Position numbers and translations under genes: made by a program. Below, piece after piece: positions 1 through 7,249 of a stretch of 49,634 bases of DNA. The stretch comes from an uncultured Microcaldota archaeon (GTDB lineage Archaea > Micrarchaeota > Micrarchaeia > Norongarragalinales > CAINOH01): positions 1 to 49,634 of the forward strand of contig CAINOH010000014.1 in NCBI GenBank assembly GCA_903851445.1, in the 5' to 3' direction. The notes beneath the pieces are model-generated. The model did no database searches and was not told the DNA's origin. It saw nothing but the letters and a program-made list of their open reading frames with translations. Numbering within the stretch: the stretch's first letter is position 1; every line of letters starts with the position of its first letter.

Positions 1-1
1 A

Positions 2-742
2 GCAAATTATGACACTGCCGCTGTCGGAACCGACAAGACCATTACAGTGGTTTACGCGATAACCGGAGCTGACGCAGGAAACTACCTCGCGCCAGTGGAT
101 TACGTTGTAACTACTGGTGTGATTACTAAGAAGCAGTTGACGGTCACAGCAAACAATGGCTCTAAGACGTCCGGTAGCACGTTGACTTTTGCAGGGACTG
201 AGTTCACTGTAACTGGTCTGGTAAGTGAAGACAACGTAACTAGTGTTACGCTGGTCAGTGATGGTGCAGCGTCATCTGCGGCAGTAGGGTCGTATAACAT
301 CACGCCAAGTGCTGCAGTTGGAACCGGACTCGACAATTATAACATTGACTATGTCAATGGTACCCTGACAGTCAACCAGGCAAGCAATGGCGGTGGCAGC
401 AGCAACGGCGGTGGTTATTACTACTATGGCGGAGGCGGAATCATTTCGACTCCGACTCCCACGCCGACTCCGAAGCCCACGGCTCCGACTGTAACGCCTA
501 CTCCGACTCCGAAGCCACCCGCTGGGACGCCGATAGTCCGGCCAACTGTGACTCCGACTCCAACTCCGGCACCCACTGCGCAGCCAACTGCGACTCCCAC
601 GCTTAGTGCCGGAACAGGTCTGTTCGTAGGCTCGCTCTTGGACGGCAATGGCAACCTGACTACTGGCGCATTGCTGGGCATATTGGTATTGCTCCTAGCA
701 GCAGTAGGCTATGTGTGGCAGCAGAACGCGGGAAAGCCTTAA
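2..742 (+). CDS. C-terminal part of a large surface protein with YDG/MBG-type beta domains (5' truncated)
   Basis: The frame is open from base 2, so the gene begins upstream of the window. The first ~38 residues look like the end of a YDG-type repeat (GADAGNY motif). They are followed by an MBG-type beta domain beginning KKQLTVTANNGSK and ending NGTLTV. Next come a Gly/Tyr-rich stretch (SNGGGYYYYGGGG) and a ~55-residue linker of TPTPTP/KPTAP repeats, typical of extended cell-wall-spanning stalks. The last ~30 residues form one hydrophobic helix (GALLGILVLLLAAVGYVW) and a short basic tail, which fits a C-terminal membrane anchor. Such domains occur in adhesin-like extracellular proteins of bacteria and archaea. 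The surface role is inferred and the number of upstream repeats is unknown. A hairpin terminator follows the stop codon. Confidence 0.8.
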   Translation, partial: ANYDTAAVGTDKTITVVYAITGADAGNYLAPVDYVVTTGVITKKQLTVTANNGSKTSGSTLTFAGTEFTVTGLVSEDNVTSVTLVSDGAASSAAVGSYNITPSAAVGTGLDNYNIDYVNGTLTVNQASNGGGSSNGGGYYYYGGGGIISTPTPTPTPKPTAPTVTPTPTPKPPAGTPIVRPTVTPTPTPAPTAQPTATPTLSAGTGLFVGSLLDGNGNLTTGALLGILVLLLAAVGYVWQQNAGKP

Positions 743-748
743 GCGGCT

Positions 749-790
749 AAAAGGGAAACCTTTTCCCTTTTTCTTCTTTTTTTATTTTTT
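749..790 (+). terminator. Intrinsic-type hairpin plus T-rich tract
   Basis: Seven bases after the stop of the surface protein, AAAAGGGAA and TTCCCTTTT can pair around a very short loop. A run of almost pure T with a few C follows. This is a plausible transcription end for the upstream gene. Confidence 0.6.
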
Positions 791-858
791 AATTGCCTAG
801 CTTGGCTTTTCTTAATCGCCTAGCCTCGCGCTTCTTAATCGCCGGGCTTTTCTCATTG
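791..858. repeat. Three imperfect 23-bp tandem units
   Basis: Units start at 791, 814 and 837 with AATTGCCTAGC, AATCGCCTAGC and AATCGCCGGGC. The first two end in TTCTT; the third is more diverged. They lie in the 226-bp intergenic space between the surface protein and the DRG GTPase. No gene is evident there apart from the terminator and the downstream promoter. Confidence 0.55.
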
Positions 859-942
859 TAGCGATGACGCCCTTCCTTTTGCCTTGCAGCAGCCGCCCCT
901 TCCAAAGGAAGGCCATCATACGCCTTTTACTATATTCAAGGC

Positions 943-951
943 GCATATAAT
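943..951 (+). promoter_or_regulatory. TATA-like box for the DRG-type GTPase
   Basis: CATATAATA is centred about 22 nt before the ATG at 969 and no Shine-Dalgarno sequence lies in between. This spacing fits a leaderless archaeal transcript. Confidence 0.5.
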
Positions 952-968
952 ACCAGTGACAATTACTA

Positions 969-2063
969 ATGGGAATATCAGAGAAGCTCGCAGAGCTTGA
1001 GTTAGAGTATTCAAAGACGCAGAAGAACAAGCGCACTGAGGGCCATCTCGGAATACTCAAGGCGAAGATGGCGAAGCTGCGGCGCGAAATCGTCGAGGGC
1101 GCAAGCGGGAAGGCCGGCGCCGGCGGAGGAAGCGGCGGGTTTGACGTGCGCAAGGCAGGCAACGCGACAGTGGTGTTCATCGGCCTGCCTTCAGTAGGAA
1201 AGTCCACTATGCTCAATGCCATGACCGGCAGCAAGTCAAAGATAGCGGCATACTCTTTTACCACGCTTTCCTGCATTCCCGGCATAATGAAGCACAAGGG
1301 GGCCCAGATACAGCTCCTTGACCTTCCCGGGGTCATAGGCGGCGCGTCCTTGGGAAAGGGCCGCGGACGCGAGGTCCTTGCTGTTGCGCGAAACGCCGAT
1401 TTAGTCCTCCTTATTCTTGACGTCTTTGACACGAATTACCGCGACAAGCTCATTGCAGAGCTTGACAACATGGGAATAAGGCTTGACCAGACGCCAGTTG
1501 ACATCGCAATCGAGCCGGTTACGCGCGGCGGCCTGAACATAGTGTTCTCGAAGAAGCAGACGCACGGCCTTGATGCAAAGATTGTCACCGGAATCCTCAA
1601 GGAATACGGAATCTTCAACGGCAGCGTCATAATCCGCGACGACGCCACTGTTGACCAGCTCATCGACAAGCTCACAGGAAACCGCAAGTACATCCCGTCG
1701 CTTACTGTCATCAACAAGATTGACCTCGTGCAGAAGGACTACCTAAAGCAAATCAAGTACCCGTTCGTGCCAATCTCGGCTGACAAGGAACAGAACATCG
1801 AGAAGCTCAAGGACGAGATTTACTCCGCGCTCAAGATGATCCGCGTGTACACGAAGTCGCGCTTCGAGGCAGCCGACGACGAGCCCCTAATCGTGAAGGA
1901 GGGCACTACCGTGATTGCAGCTTGTGCGCAGATTCACAAGGACCTGAAGCAGAACTTCAAGTTCGCCAAAATATGGGGCCCGTCAGCAAAGCACCCGGGG
2001 CAGAAGGTCGGCGCAGACCACGTGCTAAGGGACGGGGACGTGTTCAAGGTCGAGACCCGTTAG
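969..2063 (+). CDS. DRG-family (Obg-like) GTPase with TGS domain
   Basis: A developmentally-regulated GTP-binding protein homologue of 364 residues, the usual length for archaeal DRG proteins. The order is an N-terminal basic helical region (1-45), a Gly-rich turn, then the G domain: P-loop GLPSVGKST at 72-80, switch II DLPG, and NKID as the G4 motif. At the C-terminus is a TGS domain ending PGQKVGADHVLRDGDVFKV. DRG proteins associate with ribosomes and translation factors; the exact role in archaea is not settled. ATG at 969 was chosen because it directly follows a TATA-like box and begins the conserved N-terminal helix. The gene stands alone, followed by tRNA-Leu on the same strand. The identification is firm. 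Confidence 0.95.
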   Translation: MGISEKLAELELEYSKTQKNKRTEGHLGILKAKMAKLRREIVEGASGKAGAGGGSGGFDVRKAGNATVVFIGLPSVGKSTMLNAMTGSKSKIAAYSFTTLSCIPGIMKHKGAQIQLLDLPGVIGGASLGKGRGREVLAVARNADLVLLILDVFDTNYRDKLIAELDNMGIRLDQTPVDIAIEPVTRGGLNIVFSKKQTHGLDAKIVTGILKEYGIFNGSVIIRDDATVDQLIDKLTGNRKYIPSLTVINKIDLVQKDYLKQIKYPFVPISADKEQNIEKLKDEIYSALKMIRVYTKSRFEAADDEPLIVKEGTTVIAACAQIHKDLKQNFKFAKIWGPSAKHPGQKVGADHVLRDGDVFKVETR

Positions 2064-2128
2064 GCTGCCCGGGGCACCTGATAATAATTTATCCAGCAAA
2101 AATATCATTACTGCCAAAAACGCCTTAT

Positions 2129-2274
2129 GCAGGGGTGGCAGAGCTTGGTCAAATGCGCAGGACTTAGATGAATGTCCCCGGAATGAATGGGAGCGGAAAA
2201 CCAAGGCGCTTCCGGTGATTTTCCGAGAAATCCTGTGCCTTAGGGCTGCAAGGGTTCAAATCCCTTCCCCTGCA
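2129..2274 (+). tRNA. tRNA-Leu (anticodon TAG) with an intron
   Basis: The acceptor arms GCAGGGG and CCCCTGC pair perfectly, with discriminator A73. The anticodon stem is CAGGA/TCCTG around the spliced loop CTTAGAA, giving anticodon TAG. The long variable arm fits a class II leucine tRNA. The T arm is AAGGG TTCAAAT CCCTT. An insertion of about 61 nt interrupts the anticodon loop after position 37. A T-run from 2276 to 2282 probably ends transcription. Splicing would need the archaeal splicing endonuclease and RtcB; RtcB is encoded at 35.5-38.4 kb in this window. Confidence 0.93.
2169..2229 (+). other. Archaeal tRNA intron (position 37/38)
   Basis: The boundaries are set by restoring a 7-nt anticodon loop and 5-bp stem; one or two bases of slippage are possible. 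The insert contains an internal hairpin formed by CCGGAA and TTCCGG. The exact bulge-helix-bulge geometry was not verified. Confidence 0.8.
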
Positions 2275-2320
2275 CTTTTTTAAAAAAAATAATAAAAAGA
2301 GGGTAATCCCCTCAAGCGAT

Positions 2321-2545
2321 TTACCTTCGCTCCCGCTTTTCCCAGCCTAAAATCATCGCAATCCCGATGATGGCCACTGCAAGCGGTATCCACGGAATGT
2401 TGAACGTCCACCAGCCAAGGTCGTGGCCGAGCCAGCTTACGCCTACTGCGAGTACGAATATGCCGACGAACAGCTTGCCGTAGCCATGGCCGCAATGGCG
2501 CATATGCCTTTTTTCATCACTGTCTTTCCTTGCCAAGAAAACCAC
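2321..2545 (-). CDS. Small two-helix membrane protein (LiaI/LiaF-like TM region)
   Basis: 74 residues with two predicted transmembrane helices: LFVGIFVLAVGVSWLGHDLG, then IPWIPLAVAIIGIAMILGW, ending in a charged tail KRERR. This resembles the short LiaI/DUF5668-type transmembrane modules in bacterial and archaeal envelope proteins. No catalytic residues are seen and the function is unknown. The GTG at 2545 lies about 30 nt after a TTTAATAC box on the minus strand, which suits a leaderless start. An internal ATG at 2503, just before the His/Cys-rich MRHCGHG segment, is an alternative. It is divergent from the gene at 2614. Confidence 0.6.
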   Translation of the reverse strand: MVFLARKDSDEKRHMRHCGHGYGKLFVGIFVLAVGVSWLGHDLGWWTFNIPWIPLAVAIIGIAMILGWEKRERR

Positions 2546-2613
2546 CTTGATTCCTTGGGTGCAGAGGGGGTATTAAATCGTTCGCGTGATTATGATTTTT
2601 AAAAGGTGAAAAA

Positions 2614-3123
2614 ATGGCACGCAAGTTCGGTTCAGAGGAATACCGTTTGTTGCACGAGCAGGGCAAATTTTCCAAGGGCAGACACCTGATTGTCACCCAC
2701 GTTTTGAATGCAGGAGAAGACCACAACTTCATAGTGGGACATCTTGTCGACAAGGAGACAGGCTCTACAGTAAGAGGGCATTTCCGGTGCGCAAGCGAAT
2801 ATGCTGAGAGCATCCGCGATATTCGCACATGGAGAACAAGGCTTACGCTTGCACGCAAGGAAAAGATGGCAAAAGCCCAGGCAGTGAAGAAGATAAAGCA
2901 GGAGTACAAAGAACAGGAAGACGGGTTTAACTCTCATCTCAACGAGATTAAGTTGATTTTAGCAAAGAGAGCTATGCACGCGTTGGAGCTTCCCAAGGGA
3001 GTCGAAATCAAACCGGGTCAACTCCTGTCTGAAAAGCCCGTTAAGGCACGAGAGCTTACACCGGACGAGTTAAGGCAAATAGCCAAAAAGTATGCTGAAG
3101 CCATAGACACCATTGCAATTTAG
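2614..3123 (+). CDS. Hypothetical basic helical protein
   Basis: 169 residues, not recognised. The N-terminal half (1-80) has alternating hydrophobic and polar segments suggestive of a small beta-rich fold (RHLIVTHVLNAGEDHNFIVG). The middle, around 85-120, is a highly charged helix rich in Lys, Glu and Gln. The C-terminal part is again helical and acidic/basic (TPDELRQIAKKYAEAID). No signal peptide or membrane segment is present, so it is probably cytosolic. The start is well supported: AAAAGGTGA sits 5 nt before the ATG. It is monocistronic and lies between a divergent small membrane protein and the MFS transporter. Confidence 0.65.
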   Translation: MARKFGSEEYRLLHEQGKFSKGRHLIVTHVLNAGEDHNFIVGHLVDKETGSTVRGHFRCASEYAESIRDIRTWRTRLTLARKEKMAKAQAVKKIKQEYKEQEDGFNSHLNEIKLILAKRAMHALELPKGVEIKPGQLLSEKPVKARELTPDELRQIAKKYAEAIDTIAI

Positions 3124-3208
3124 ACGTTAAAGGAAGCTGACGCGGCTATGACACGCAAGTCTAATTGAACCGAACCGTCAGGTAATCGTCACTTGGCGAG
3201 GTTGCCAG

Positions 3209-3217
3209 ACTTATTAT
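3209..3217 (+). promoter_or_regulatory. TATA-like box for the MFS transporter
   Basis: CTTATTATT is about 21-25 nt before the GTG at 3234 with no ribosome binding site between them. This supports a leaderless GTG start. Confidence 0.4.
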
Positions 3218-3233
3218 TCCCTGCCTGCCGAAT

Positions 3234-4484
3234 GTGGGTTGGTGGTCTTGTTTGGACGCAAGGGCAAAGGCGGGCTGGAAGGTTGTCGCAGGCGGGGTGC
3301 TCATCAACCTGATGCTTGGAGTGACTTACACTTGGAGCGTGTTCGCCGGTCCGCTTGCGGATAAGTTCGGCTGGAGCCAGATGCAAGTGCAGCTTGCGTT
3401 TTCCGTGATGCTTGCGGCTTTCGCGTTCTCGATGATCCCTGCTGGGATGCTCATTGACCGCCGCGGCCCGCGGGTTGTCGCGCTTGCTGGCGGCCTGCTT
3501 TTGGCAGCGGGTTTTGTCGCAACAGGCCTCTTTGCGACAACGCCGCAGTTGCTCTACATCACCTATGGCCTGCTTGCAGGCGCGGGGGTCGGCATTGCCT
3601 ACGGCACGCCCATCTCCGCGGGAATGAAGTGGTTTGAGAAAGGCAAGGGGCTGGTAAGCGGGATAATCGTGTTCGGCTTCGGGTTTGGCTCGCTTTTGCT
3701 TGCGCCTGTTGCAAAGGAACTCATAGTTTCGCAGGGAGTCCAGCAGGCTTTCATTGTGCTTGGAATAGTTTTTGCCGCGGTAATCAGCCTTGGCGCGATT
3801 CTTTTGAGGAACCCGCCGGAATACAAGCCAACAGCACAGGCAAAGGGCATTTCCGCGTTCGGCATCCTCAAAAAAAGGGAGTTCTGGCTCTTGTGGCTGA
3901 TGTTCGCCCTGTCCTCGGCAGCGGGGCTGATGGTCATAGGAAACCTTGCGACTTTTGCCAAGCTGTCGTTTTCCACAGTGCACGGGATGGAAACTGGCGC
4001 GGCTTTCTCGCTGGCAGCGCTTGCGGTTGGCGTGCTTGCGGTCTTCAACGGCCTGGGCCGCATCTTCGCAGGATGGCTTTCGGACAGGATCGGCAGGCCA
4101 AGGACGATGCTTTTGGCGTTCGGTGTGCAGGCAGTGGCGGTAGCGTCCATAATGCTTGCAGGTTCGCTTTCGCCCTGGCTGCTCTTTGGCGTGATGTGCG
4201 TTGTCGGCCTGTGCTTTGGCGCGAACTTTTCGCTCTTCCCGTCGGCAACAGCGGACTATTTCGGCACCAGCAACAGCGGAGTGAACTATGGTCTGGTGTT
4301 CACAGCGTACGGCGTTGGCGGCATCATCGGCCCCCAGTTGATGGCGATGATGCTTGACGCGTCCAAGGCAGCAACCGGCGCGCTTACAGTTGACGCTTAT
4401 GGGACCCCGTTCCTCATCGCAGGCGTGATGGTGGCTGTTGCCGCGCTGGCTTCCCAGCAAATCTGCAAGCCCAACCCGTCTTGA
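3234..4484 (+). CDS. MFS transporter, OFA (oxalate/formate antiporter-like) family
   Basis: 416 residues with about twelve hydrophobic helices. The N-terminal half carries the hallmarks of the OFA branch of the major facilitator superfamily: GVTYTWSVFAGPL in helix 1, the loop 2-3 motif GMLIDRRGPR (variant of GxxxDRxGRR) and GTPISAGMKWFEKGKGL in helix 4-5. The second half repeats the loop motif as GWLSDRIGRPR. Family members exchange organic anions such as oxalate/formate or monocarboxylates; the substrate here cannot be read from sequence. The GTG start follows a TATA-like box. No metabolic gene is adjacent to hint at the cargo. Confidence 0.88.
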   Translation: MGWWSCLDARAKAGWKVVAGGVLINLMLGVTYTWSVFAGPLADKFGWSQMQVQLAFSVMLAAFAFSMIPAGMLIDRRGPRVVALAGGLLLAAGFVATGLFATTPQLLYITYGLLAGAGVGIAYGTPISAGMKWFEKGKGLVSGIIVFGFGFGSLLLAPVAKELIVSQGVQQAFIVLGIVFAAVISLGAILLRNPPEYKPTAQAKGISAFGILKKREFWLLWLMFALSSAAGLMVIGNLATFAKLSFSTVHGMETGAAFSLAALAVGVLAVFNGLGRIFAGWLSDRIGRPRTMLLAFGVQAVAVASIMLAGSLSPWLLFGVMCVVGLCFGANFSLFPSATADYFGTSNSGVNYGLVFTAYGVGGIIGPQLMAMMLDASKAATGALTVDAYGTPFLIAGVMVAVAALASQQICKPNPS

Positions 4485-4588
4485 AGCGACTCCAGCGCTA
4501 TTGTGCCATATTGGCAACTGATATAAAGGGGGCAAAATTAACCCGTTAGGAATAAATCCGCTTATGGGCGTTTTGGAGAGGGAAGAAG

Positions 4589-5269
4589 ATGGCTGGAAAA
4601 CCAAGAACTGGCAAGGCAAGAAAGGCAGTGCGCGCAAGGCGGGCAACAGTCCGCAAGGCCGCGCCGGCGGTTGCCCCGCGCAGGGCAAAATCAATGCATA
4701 TGTCCCTGTTTGCGGCGTTCCTGTTCGTGTTCATCGTTGCAACATTCAACTACATCACAGCAGCCATCACATACGCAGTCCACCTGCCAGTATACCTCGA
4801 CACTTGGGCGACCTCGCTTGCGGTGATGATAGCCGGCCTGTGGGCGGGAGTTGCGGGCGGCGTGCTTTACAACGTCGCCATGGCGTACTTTTCCTGGGGC
4901 TCGACGCAGTGGGTTTGGGCGTTCTCAAGCATCTGGGTGGCGTTCGCAACGTGGATGCTCTACAAGGACGGCTGGCTCACGTTCAAGGAGCCGTCAAAGC
5001 TCCTCCTCTCCGGCCTCGTGATTGCGGTCACCAACACGTTCATCGTGTTCTCGATAAGCATAATGGCGTTCGGAAAGTATCCGACGTACGGCTCGACAAT
5101 ATACATCCAGGAGGCGCTCTACAAGATGCTGCCAAGCCCGGCAATAGCATCGTTTGGCGAGACGCTCCTTGTGAATATCGCCGACAAGCTGGTTTCCCTC
5201 TCGCTTGCAACAGCGGTGTTCACGTACTTGCCCAACAAGTTCAAGGCATACTTCCACAACAAGTGGTAG
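4589..5269 (+). CDS. ECF transporter S-component-like membrane protein
   Basis: 226 residues. A ~35-residue Arg/Lys/Ala-rich N-terminal extension (KARKAVRARRATVRKAA) precedes about six hydrophobic helices. The segment LPVYLDTWATSLAVMIAGLW followed by GGVLYNVAM resembles the LDxxGT...G...N core of substrate-binding (S) components of energy-coupling-factor vitamin transporters. The ATPase and T subunits (EcfA/EcfT) are not in the window, so it would have to share a module encoded elsewhere. The ligand is unknown. A purine-rich GGAGAGGGAAGAAG lies directly before the ATG. The basic N-terminal extension is unusual for the family. Confidence 0.65.
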   Translation: MAGKPRTGKARKAVRARRATVRKAAPAVAPRRAKSMHMSLFAAFLFVFIVATFNYITAAITYAVHLPVYLDTWATSLAVMIAGLWAGVAGGVLYNVAMAYFSWGSTQWVWAFSSIWVAFATWMLYKDGWLTFKEPSKLLLSGLVIAVTNTFIVFSISIMAFGKYPTYGSTIYIQEALYKMLPSPAIASFGETLLVNIADKLVSLSLATAVFTYLPNKFKAYFHNKW

Positions 5270-5278
5270 ACGGCACAA

Positions 5279-5320
5279 GGCGGGCTTTTGCGGCCCGCTC
5301 TTCTTTTTCTTTTCAATCTT
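5279..5320 (+). terminator. GC hairpin and T-tract after the S-component gene
   Basis: GCGGGC and GCCCGC pair around a short loop and are followed by TCTTCTTTTTCTTTT. The site lies between two convergent genes. Confidence 0.65.
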
Positions 5321-5336
5321 TCTTCTTGCGTTTTTT

Positions 5337-6107
5337 TTAGATTTCCAGAGCCAGGCCGTCGCTTGCGCAAATCGTGTTGGAAAAAATGGCTTTGGCGGCC
5401 TTGCAGGCGGCTTTCCTGTCCTTTAGCGCGGGGTACTTGTGCGCCGCAAAGTGCGTGAGCGCAAGGGCCTTGGCTTTCGCTTCCAAGGCCAGCTTTGCCG
5501 CAATCTCGGGACTCATGTGCGGCCAGGCCGGGTCGTATTCCTCTTCGGGAACGAGTCCGCATTCGGCAATCAAAAGGTCGGCGTTGGCTGAAAGCGCCTT
5601 GATGGCATCGCACGGCCCGCTGTCAAGGCAGTGGGCAACAGCCTTCTTTTTGCCTGCGTTGGCAACCTCCAGCCGGAAGCCGATGCAGGGGTCCCCGTGC
5701 GAAAGCCACTCTGCATCAATAGTATATGAACCAAGGCTGTCGGAAATCCTATTTTTTCCAAGTGCAAGCTCAAACACCCCGACGTTGGATAGGCTCTGCA
5801 ATGCGTCGGTAAAAGGGCTGTTTACGATGAACTCAATGACTTTCTTTCCCTTTGGCTGCACAAAAATGCGTATTTTGGGATAGTTGAACCGGTTAAGCTG
5901 GTGCAGGCCTATGATGTGGTCAAGGTGGAAGTGGGAGATAAATATGTCAAGCGGCTTTGAGCAGTCCGGCGCAAAATCCAGGAGCCTCCGGATGCCGTCT
6001 CCTGCGTCAAAAAGAACGTAGCGCTCGCCCGTGTCAACAAGGGTGCAAATAGTGTTGCCGGTCCCTGTGGAATACCAGCCATTCGTTCCGAGGAAGGTGA
6101 TGCGCAT
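5337..6107 (-). CDS. Metallo-beta-lactamase-fold hydrolase (RNase Z-like)
   Basis: 256 residues. It begins MRITFLGTNGWYSTGTGNT, the typical first strand and loop of the RNase Z/beta-CASP-related MBL group. The metal-binding motif is SHFHLDHIIG, with later ligands in HGDPCIG, HCLDSGP and LTHFAAHKYP. The length suits a single-domain MBL phosphodiesterase of the RNase Z or cyclic-nucleotide phosphodiesterase type. The flexible exosite arm of true tRNase Z is not obvious, so tRNA 3' processing is not claimed. The ATG at 6107 was chosen over longer reading because the fold starts there; an in-frame extension would run into tspO. It lies 20 nt downstream of tspO and is probably co-transcribed with it. 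Confidence 0.85.
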   Translation of the reverse strand: MRITFLGTNGWYSTGTGNTICTLVDTGERYVLFDAGDGIRRLLDFAPDCSKPLDIFISHFHLDHIIGLHQLNRFNYPKIRIFVQPKGKKVIEFIVNSPFTDALQSLSNVGVFELALGKNRISDSLGSYTIDAEWLSHGDPCIGFRLEVANAGKKKAVAHCLDSGPCDAIKALSANADLLIAECGLVPEEEYDPAWPHMSPEIAAKLALEAKAKALALTHFAAHKYPALKDRKAACKAAKAIFSNTICASDGLALEI

Positions 6108-6127
6108 TGGTAAAACCAGGTCTTCCT

Positions 6128-6622
6128 TTAGCCGTTGAGGACCCAGACGGAATAGTTCAAAAGCGACGCGAAGCTTACCCACAAAAGGTATGGGAGCAGA
6201 AGCCAGGCTGCTGCCTTTGAAACCCGCGAGAATACCGCAATTGTCGCGGCTATTGAAACCCAGAGAAGGGCTATCACGACAAGGCCGGCAAGGGGCGAGT
6301 GCATCCCAAAGAACACGATTGACCACAATACGTTCAGTGCAAGCTGGAGCGCATAGGCGCCGATTGCAGCATTCCGGCCAGCGCCCTTGAAATTCTTCTG
6401 CCACACGAGAAAGAATGCAATCCCCATCAGGACGTAAAGCACGGTCCAAACCGGGCCGAACACCCAACTAGGGGGCGTGAATGCGGGCTTTGCAAGCTGG
6501 GCGTACCAAGTGGGAATTGAAGGTATGGTAAAGAGCGAGCCGACAAGGCCGGCAACCAGCGGGACTGCAATGCTTGCGGCAAGCATCCAAGCCTGCCTGC
6601 CTTTTGGGAAATCATAGGCCAT
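6128..6622 (-). CDS. tspO: TspO/MBR family tryptophan-rich sensory protein
   Basis: 164 residues with five transmembrane helices and the family signature: WYAQLAKPAFTPPSW, FGPVWTVLYVLMGIA, then ALNVLWSIVFFG, and PYLLWVSFASLLNYSVW at the end. TspO proteins bind tetrapyrroles and related hydrophobic ligands and act in stress responses in bacteria and mitochondria; archaeal roles are poorly known. A GGTGG sequence lies 6-7 nt before the ATG. It is upstream of the MBL hydrolase on the same strand and divergent from the Nudix gene. Confidence 0.95.
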   Translation of the reverse strand: MAYDFPKGRQAWMLAASIAVPLVAGLVGSLFTIPSIPTWYAQLAKPAFTPPSWVFGPVWTVLYVLMGIAFFLVWQKNFKGAGRNAAIGAYALQLALNVLWSIVFFGMHSPLAGLVVIALLWVSIAATIAVFSRVSKAAAWLLLPYLLWVSFASLLNYSVWVLNG

Positions 6623-6723
6623 CTGGAACCACCATATCTTTACGCGTACAGAAGTCTTTTGCTTTTGGGAATAAAAAAGGGCGCGGGAGGGGCAGTCACA
6701 CCCCTTCGCATCAGGCTCGCACC

Positions 6724-6731
6724 GTATTTAA
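6724..6731 (+). promoter_or_regulatory. TATA-like box for the Nudix hydrolase
   Basis: TATTTAAT is centred about 27 nt upstream of the ATG at 6755. There is no ribosome binding site, so a leaderless transcript is likely. Confidence 0.5.
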
Positions 6732-6754
6732 TCCAAAGAAGCCAAAAAGACATC

Positions 6755-7189
6755 ATGGACCACCCTTCGATGCGGCCAAAGGTGGGCGTTGCGGCAATCA
6801 TAGTCCAGGATGGAAAGGTCCTGCTTGGAAGGCGCAGGGGCGCGCACGGCGAGGGCGACTGGTGCTTTCCGGGCGGCCACCTCGAATATGGCGAGACTGT
6901 TGAGGATTGCGCCAAGCGCGAAGCGATGGAGGAGACCGGCCTGGGCATCAAGGTTACTGGCCGGGCGCCTTTTACCAACGATTTTTTTGAGAAGGAATCG
7001 AAGCACTACGTAACGCTTTTCGTGGTTGCCAGAATCGAGTCTGGCGCGCTTACTAACCGTGAGCCGCAAAAATGCTCGGGCTGGCAATGGTTTTCCTGGG
7101 ATGCGCTTCCAAGCCCGCTCTTTCTTCCCATCATCAACCTTTTGAAAACCGGCTTCAACCCCGCCGGCGGCCTGCCTGAAAAAAGGTAG
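6755..7189 (+). CDS. Nudix hydrolase
   Basis: 144 residues. It contains a complete Nudix box of the GX5EX7REUXEEXGU type: GGHLEYGETVEDCAKREAME followed by ETGLGI. The family hydrolyses nucleoside diphosphates linked to another group, using Mg2+ bound by the box glutamates. The preceding strand KVLLGRRRGAHGEGDWCFPG is typical of MutT/DIPP-like members. The substrate is not determinable from sequence. The start at 6755 is preferred to an upstream in-frame codon because it follows the TATA-like box at leaderless distance and begins just before the fold (RPKVGVAAIIVQDG). Confidence 0.92.
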   Translation: MDHPSMRPKVGVAAIIVQDGKVLLGRRRGAHGEGDWCFPGGHLEYGETVEDCAKREAMEETGLGIKVTGRAPFTNDFFEKESKHYVTLFVVARIESGALTNREPQKCSGWQWFSWDALPSPLFLPIINLLKTGFNPAGGLPEKR

Positions 7190-7218
7190 CCATTTATACC
7201 CCCCACAGGGTTATCTAT

Positions 7219-7248
7219 ATGGACGAAAAGTCCAGGGGGCAAAGGTGA
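7219..7248 (+). CDS. Possible leaderless mini-ORF upstream of the Yip1-like gene
   Basis: A nine-codon frame encodes MDEKSRGQR and ends TGA two bases before the next gene's ATG. ATTTATACC at 7192-7200 lies about 24 nt before its ATG, so the transcript could begin exactly here. Its last codons are the AAAGGTGA ribosome binding site of the following gene. It could be a leader peptide affecting translation of the membrane protein, or chance. There is no evidence of expression. Confidence 0.3.
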   Translation: MDEKSRGQR

Positions 7249-7249
7249 T

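Noticed and set aside
812-1432. Antisense frame over the start of the DRG GTPase
   Set aside because: It overlaps a well-supported GTPase and runs through the tandem repeat; no homology is evident.
3189-4694. 501-codon antisense frame over the MFS transporter
   Set aside because: It is Arg/His/Cys/Lys-rich low-complexity translation with no motif, while the sense strand encodes a complete transporter.
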